Assembly (NCBI RefSeq): GCF_030056575.1
Contig: NZ_JASHHX010000016.1
Span: forward strand, 1 to 64,000
Source: Rhodoblastus sp. 17X3
Lineage (GTDB): Bacteria > Pseudomonadota > Alphaproteobacteria > Rhizobiales > Beijerinckiaceae
Direction: 5' to 3'
Length of the DNA stretch: 64,000 nt
The notes beneath the pieces were generated by a model. It worked only from the letters and a program-made list of their open reading frames with translations. It was not told the origin of the DNA and searched no databases. Numbering within the stretch: the first letter of the stretch is position 1; each line of letters begins with the position of its first letter. A program made the translations under genes and the position numbers. Positions 60,191-64,000 of the stretch are shown here, piece after piece.

Positions 60191-60391
60191 ATGCCCAAGT
60201 TGAAGACCAAATCGGGCGCGAAAAAGCGCTTCAAGATCACCGGCACCGGCAAGGTGGTTTACGCCCAGCGCGGCAAGCGCCACGGCATGATCAAACGCAC
60301 GAACAAGCAGATCCGGAACCTTCGCGGCACCAACGTCATGTTCAAGACGGATGGCGACAACGTGAAGAAATATTTCCTGCCCAACGGCTGA
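60191..60391 (+). CDS. rpmI: ribosomal protein L35
   Basis: 66-residue L35: basic protein beginning '[18 protein letters not shown]' and containing '[18 protein letters not shown]', complete and of normal length. Component of the 50S subunit. AGAGAGAG-type purine stretch before the start. First gene of rpmI-rplT with its own promoter and long leader. Confidence 0.97.
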   Translation: MPKLKTKSGAKKRFKITGTGKVVYAQRGKRHGMIKRTNKQIRNLRGTNVMFKTDGDNVKKYFLPNG

Positions 60392-60436
60392 TTTCAGCCG
60401 CATCTGTTTTCGTTTCAACGTTTTTGGAGATCATCC

Positions 60437-60802
60437 ATGGCTCGCGTCAAACGCGGCGTCACTTCGCACGCCAAGCACAAGAAAGTTTTCAAGGCCGCCA
60501 AGGGCTTCTATGGCCGCCGCAAGAACACCATCCGCGCCGCCAAGGCCGCCGTCGACAAGTCGATGCAATATGCGACTCGCGACCGCCGCGCCAAGAAGCG
60601 CACGATGCGCGCCTTGTGGATCCAGCGCCTCAACGCCGCCGTGCGTGAATTCGGCCTGACCTACAGCCGCTTCATCGACGGTCTCGCCAAGTCGGGCGTC
60701 GAAGTTGACCGCAAGGTCCTGTCGGAGCTGGCCATTTCCGAGCCGGCCGCCTTCAAGGCGATCGTCGAGAAGGCCAAGGCGGCTCTTCCCGTAGCCGCTT
60801 GA
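60437..60802 (+). CDS. rplT: ribosomal protein L20
   Basis: 121-residue L20: '[19 protein letters not shown]', '[19 protein letters not shown]' and '[19 protein letters not shown]'. Binds 23S rRNA early in 50S assembly and in many bacteria represses its own operon. It starts 45 bases after rpmI with TTGGAG upstream. Confidence 0.97.
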   Translation: MARVKRGVTSHAKHKKVFKAAKGFYGRRKNTIRAAKAAVDKSMQYATRDRRAKKRTMRALWIQRLNAAVREFGLTYSRFIDGLAKSGVEVDRKVLSELAISEPAAFKAIVEKAKAALPVAA

Positions 60803-60808
60803 TTTGTT

Positions 60809-60829
60809 GCCGACCGCGTTGCGGTCGGC
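60809..60829 (+). terminator. hairpin after rplT
   Basis: GCCGACCGC (60809-60817) and GCGGTCGGC (60821-60829) form a perfect 9-base stem with a 3-base loop, six bases after the rplT stop. No T-run follows. Confidence 0.45.
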
Positions 60830-60913
60830 GCCCCTCGCATAAGCTCGGCGTCACGTTCGTTCCTGAACCCGGCCACAGGGGCCGGGTTGCGCATTGGTCG
60901 CCCGAGCGCGATG

Positions 60914-60939
60914 GCCCGCCAGCGATGGCGGGCTTTTTT
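60914..60939 (+). terminator. terminator between rplT and pheS
   Basis: GCCCGCC (60914-60920) and GGCGGGC (60927-60933) pair perfectly, followed by six T. It should end most rplT transcripts, or act as an attenuator in a pheST leader. Confidence 0.85.
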
Positions 60940-60997
60940 GCTTTGCCTCGCCGCTCCCGCGTGGCATTACCCGTGCACGAATTCGCCGGAAATTTTC

Positions 60998-62080
60998 ATG
61001 TCTGACCTCAGCCAACTCGAAAACGAGACCCTCGCCGCCATTGAGGCCGCGGGCGACGAAGCCGCGCTCGAAAATGTGCGCCTCGCCGCCCTCGGCAAGA
61101 AAGGCTCGATTTCCGCTCTGCTCGCCACTCTGGGCAAGATGTCGCCGGACGAGCGCAAGAGCGAAGGCGCGAAGATCAACGCCCTGAAGGACAAGGTCGG
61201 CGAGGCGCTGGGCGCGCGCAAGGCGACCCTCAAGGAAGCCGCGCTGGCCGCCCGCCTCGCCAGCGAGACGCTCGACGTGACGCTGCCGGCTCGCGCCTCG
61301 GGGCTGGAGACCGGGCGCATCCATCCGATCAGCCAGGTGATGGACGAACTCACGGCGATCTTCGCCGACATGGGCTTTTCCATCGCCGAAGGCCCGGACG
61401 TCGAGAGCGACGACCTCAACTTCACCAAGCTCAATTTCCCGCCCGGCCATCCGGCGCGCGAAATGCACGACACCTTCTTCTTCAATCGCAAGGAAGATGG
61501 GACGCGCAAGCTGCTCCGCACCCACACCTCGCCGGTGCAGGTGCGCACCATGCTGAAAAATCCGCCGCCGATCCGCGTGATCTGCCCGGGCCGCACCTAT
61601 CGCTGCGATTCCGACCAGACCCATACCCCGATGTTCCATCAGGTCGAGGGGCTGGTGATCGACCGCAAGGCCCATATGGGCCATCTCAAGTGGATCCTTG
61701 AAGAGTTCTGCAAGACCTTCTTTGAAGTGCCCAATGTGAAGATGCGGTTCCGCCCGAGCTTCTTTCCCTTCACCGAGCCGTCCGCCGAAGTGGATATTCA
61801 ATGCTCGCGCAAGGGCGGCGAGATGCGTTTTGGCGAGGGCGACGACTGGCTTGAAATTCTGGGCTGCGGCATGGTCCACCCGAATGTGCTGCGCAATTGC
61901 GGCCTCGACCCGGACGAGTTCCAGGGCTTCGCCTGGGGCATGGGCATCGACCGCATCGCCATGCTGAAATATGGCATGCCGGACCTGCGGCCCTTCTTCG
62001 AGGCCGATGTGCGCTGGCTGTCGCATTACGGTTTCAGGCCGCTCGACCTGCCGTCGCTCGCTGGCGGGCTTTCGAGCTGA
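60998..62080 (+). CDS. pheS: phenylalanyl-tRNA synthetase alpha subunit
   Basis: 360-residue PheS. N-terminal coiled-coil (1-90), then the class II core: motif 2 '[19 protein letters not shown]' with '[10 protein letters not shown]', and motif 3 '[18 protein letters not shown]'. Forms an alpha2-beta2 enzyme that charges tRNA-Phe. Start 60998 ('[16 protein letters not shown]') is chosen over in-frame extension, which lacks similarity and covers the terminator. Co-transcribed with pheT, 65 bases downstream. Confidence 0.95.
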   Translation: MSDLSQLENETLAAIEAAGDEAALENVRLAALGKKGSISALLATLGKMSPDERKSEGAKINALKDKVGEALGARKATLKEAALAARLASETLDVTLPARASGLETGRIHPISQVMDELTAIFADMGFSIAEGPDVESDDLNFTKLNFPPGHPAREMHDTFFFNRKEDGTRKLLRTHTSPVQVRTMLKNPPPIRVICPGRTYRCDSDQTHTPMFHQVEGLVIDRKAHMGHLKWILEEFCKTFFEVPNVKMRFRPSFFPFTEPSAEVDIQCSRKGGEMRFGEGDDWLEILGCGMVHPNVLRNCGLDPDEFQGFAWGMGIDRIAMLKYGMPDLRPFFEADVRWLSHYGFRPLDLPSLAGGLSS

Positions 62081-62145
62081 TTTTCGCAAAACGCGTCATG
62101 GCTGCGCCGCGTCCGCGACGGCGGCGCGCGACTTGAGACAGAAAA

Positions 62146-64000
62146 ATGAAATTCACCCTCTCCTGGCTGAAAGAGCATCTGGACACCGAGGCCTCGCTCG
62201 GAACCATCGTCGAGACCCTGACCAAGATCGGCCTTGAGGTCGAAGGCGTCGAGAACCCGGCCGAGACGCTTGGCGTCTTCCGCATCGCGGAAATCATTTC
62301 CGCAGCGCCCCATCCCAATGCCGACCGTTTGCAGGTCTGTCAGGTCAATGCGGGCCAAGTAAATGCGGGAGAGGGCGCGCCTTTGCAGGTTGTATGTGGC
62401 GCGGAAAATGCGCGGGCGGGCCTGAAAACCGTGTTCGCCGCGCCGGGCGCCTTCATCCCGGCCAAGAATTTCACCATCGCCAAGGGCGTCATTCGCGGCG
62501 TCGAATCCGCCGGCATGATGTGCTCGCCGGAGGAACTGGGCCTTGAGGGCGATTCCTCGGGCATTTTCGAACTCAGCCCCGACGCCCCCGTCGGCGCCAG
62601 CTATGCCGCCTGGGCCGGGCTGGACGATCCGCTTATTGAGATCAACCTCACGCCCAACCGCTCAGACGCCGCCAGCGTCTATGGCGTGGCGCGCGACCTC
62701 GCCGCCGCTGGTCTCGGCAAGCTCAAGGGAGAAGCTGGCGCGCCGATCCCGGGCAAGTTCTCCTGTCCCGTTGGCGTCAAGCTGGATTTCAGCCATGAGG
62801 ACGCTCATCTCGCGCCGCTGTTCGCCCTGCGTCTGGTGCGCGGCGTCAAGAACGGCCCGAGCCCGGAGTGGCTGCAGAAGCGCCTCAACAGCATCGGCTT
62901 GCGCCCGATCAACGCTCTGGTGGACATCACCAATTTCATGACCTTCGATCGCGGCCGTCCACTGCATGTGTTCGACGCCGGCAAGGTCGCGGGCGATCTC
63001 GTCGTGCGCCGCGCGAAAGCTGGCGAAAGCCTGCTGGCGCTCGATGGACGCACTTATCCGCTCGACGAAAGCGTCGTGGTCATCGCCGACGATCATGGCG
63101 TGGAATCGCTCGCGGGCGTGATGGGCGGCGAATCCTCCGGCTGCGATGAAAACACCACCGACGTGCTGATCGAATCGGCGCTGTGGGACCCGAACAACAT
63201 CGCCCGGACGGGCCGCAAGCTCGGCATTGTGTCGGATGCGCGCTATCGCTTCGAGCGCGGCGTCGATCCGGCCTTCGCCTTGCCGGGGCTGGAGCTGGCG
63301 ACCGAACTTGTGCTGCAGCTGTGCGGCGGCGAGCCGTCGGAGAATGTCGTCGCCGGCCATGTCCCCGCGTCCGCGGCAGGAATTGACTTCCCCTTGAGCG
63401 AGGTGGAGCGCCTGACGGGCGTCCATCTCGACCCCGGCGAAATGGCCGGGACGCTGGAAAAGCTCGGCTTCGCCGTGGCGCGCCAGGCGGCCGACGCGGG
63501 CCGGGTCCATGTTCGCGCGCCGAGCTGGCGCCCGGATATCGAGGGCAAGGCCGATCTGGTCGAGGAAATCATCCGTCTCGCGGGCCTCGACCGCATTACG
63601 CCGGTTCCGCTGGAGCGCGAATCCGCCATTTCCGGTCCTGTCCTGACCCTGCTGCAGAAGCGCGTGCGCTCCTCGCGCCGGGCGCTCGCCGCGCGCGGCA
63701 TGGCCGAGGCGGTGACCTGGTCCTTCATTTCCAAAGCCCGCGCCGAGATTTTCGGCGGCGGCGCGCCGGAACTGGCGTTGGCCAACCCCATCGCGACGGA
63801 ACTTTCCGACATGCGGCCGAGCCTTGTCCCCGGCCTGATCGCCGGCGCCCAGGCGAATGTCGCGCGGGGCTTCGGCGACGTCGCCTTGTTCGAGGTCGGG
63901 CAGGTGTTCAAATCTGACGCCGAGGACGGCCAGTTCGTGGCCGCCGCCGGGCTGCGGCGGGGAACGGCCAAGCCCAGCGGCGCAGGCCGTGACTGGTCCG
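62146..64000 (+). CDS. pheT: phenylalanyl-tRNA synthetase beta subunit, cut by the window end
   Basis: First 618 codons of PheT (about 800 expected). It begins '[19 protein letters not shown]', with the EMAP-like tRNA-binding domain at about 40-150 ('[16 protein letters not shown]'), then B3/B4 ('[19 protein letters not shown]', 'GVMGGESSG', editing site), the B5 domain and the start of the catalytic-like core. The reading frame is open to the last base. AGACAG-type purines precede the start; no stop is visible, so nothing suggests damage. Confidence 0.95.
   Translation, partial: MKFTLSWLKEHLDTEASLGTIVETLTKIGLEVEGVENPAETLGVFRIAEIISAAPHPNADRLQVCQVNAGQVNAGEGAPLQVVCGAENARAGLKTVFAAPGAFIPAKNFTIAKGVIRGVESAGMMCSPEELGLEGDSSGIFELSPDAPVGASYAAWAGLDDPLIEINLTPNRSDAASVYGVARDLAAAGLGKLKGEAGAPIPGKFSCPVGVKLDFSHEDAHLAPLFALRLVRGVKNGPSPEWLQKRLNSIGLRPINALVDITNFMTFDRGRPLHVFDAGKVAGDLVVRRAKAGESLLALDGRTYPLDESVVVIADDHGVESLAGVMGGESSGCDENTTDVLIESALWDPNNIARTGRKLGIVSDARYRFERGVDPAFALPGLELATELVLQLCGGEPSENVVAGHVPASAAGIDFPLSEVERLTGVHLDPGEMAGTLEKLGFAVARQAADAGRVHVRAPSWRPDIEGKADLVEEIIRLAGLDRITPVPLERESAISGPVLTLLQKRVRSSRRALAARGMAEAVTWSFISKARAEIFGGGAPELALANPIATELSDMRPSLVPGLIAGAQANVARGFGDVALFEVGQVFKSDAEDGQFVAAAGLRRGTAKPSGAGRDWS

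Overview
The window is GC-rich chromosomal DNA from an alphaproteobacterium, most likely of the Hyphomicrobiales (Rhizobiales) and perhaps near the Beijerinckiaceae/Methylocystaceae. That is inferred from gene content: a mesaconyl-CoA hydratase (ethylmalonyl-CoA pathway), an LpcC-like lipopolysaccharide core glycosyltransferase, a GTTC-N7-GTTC LexA box, an infC with an AUU start, and the order sdhC-sdhD-sdhA-sdhB. I saw no plasmid, phage, insertion sequence, CRISPR array or rRNA operon.

Layout. 1-865: an SOS-type promoter pointing out of the left edge, then a decayed vapC toxin gene and another gene relic. 865-6413: an oxalate module with a LysR regulator, a Tat-exported bicupin oxalate decarboxylase, the relic of a second decarboxylase copy, an Nramp (Mn2+) transporter and an oxalate/formate-type antiporter. 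6740-9967: a quinone/electrophile group (DoxX, azoreductase, glutathionyl-hydroquinone reductase, LysR). 10234-15507: a 730-residue beta-helix repeat protein and a methyltransferase/double GT2 fusion. 15775-18412: DUF6502, DUF5666 and acylphosphatase. 18515-21562: an exported methionine sulfoxide repair set (MsrB, DipZ/CcdA-thioredoxin, MsrA). 21559-26260: a TonB-dependent receptor and a NarL-type two-component pair. 26358-33618: an EF-hand protein, LpcC-like transferase, 2OG oxygenase, sirtuin, a DUF350/Gly-rich/ATP-grasp trio matching E. coli yjfL-yjfM-yjfC, and a CYTH-CHAD protein. 33798-37787: WD40 protein, an orphan metal-type ABC ATPase, a 47-residue His-rich membrane peptide, OpgG and a small membrane protein. 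37929-41524: parvulin, then metallophosphoesterase, cytochrome c, ECF sigma and anti-sigma. 41698-44229: ArgJ, Nudix hydrolase and a GNAT enzyme with an operator-like promoter. 44350-47943: succinate dehydrogenase. 48144-51435: esterase, small membrane protein, mesaconyl-CoA hydratase, DUF167 and YggT. 51584-51659: tRNA-Ala(CGC). 51897-57363: serine hydrolase, XRE regulator, CBS protein, MFS exporter, alpha/beta hydrolase and glycosyltransferase. 57635 to the end: infC, an MFS symporter and a GlsB-like gene, then rpmI, rplT, pheS and pheT, the last cut by the window edge.

The clearest functional units are the oxalate module (Mn enzyme, Mn importer, antiporter and a LysR with twin palindromic sites), the periplasmic Msr repair operon, the ECF operon and the translation gene cluster. 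I found no convincing new defence or mobile system. The most promising under-described units are the yjfLMC-like trio, the His-rich peptide/orphan ABC ATPase/WD40 unit, and the oxalate module with its altered second metal site and deleted paralogue.
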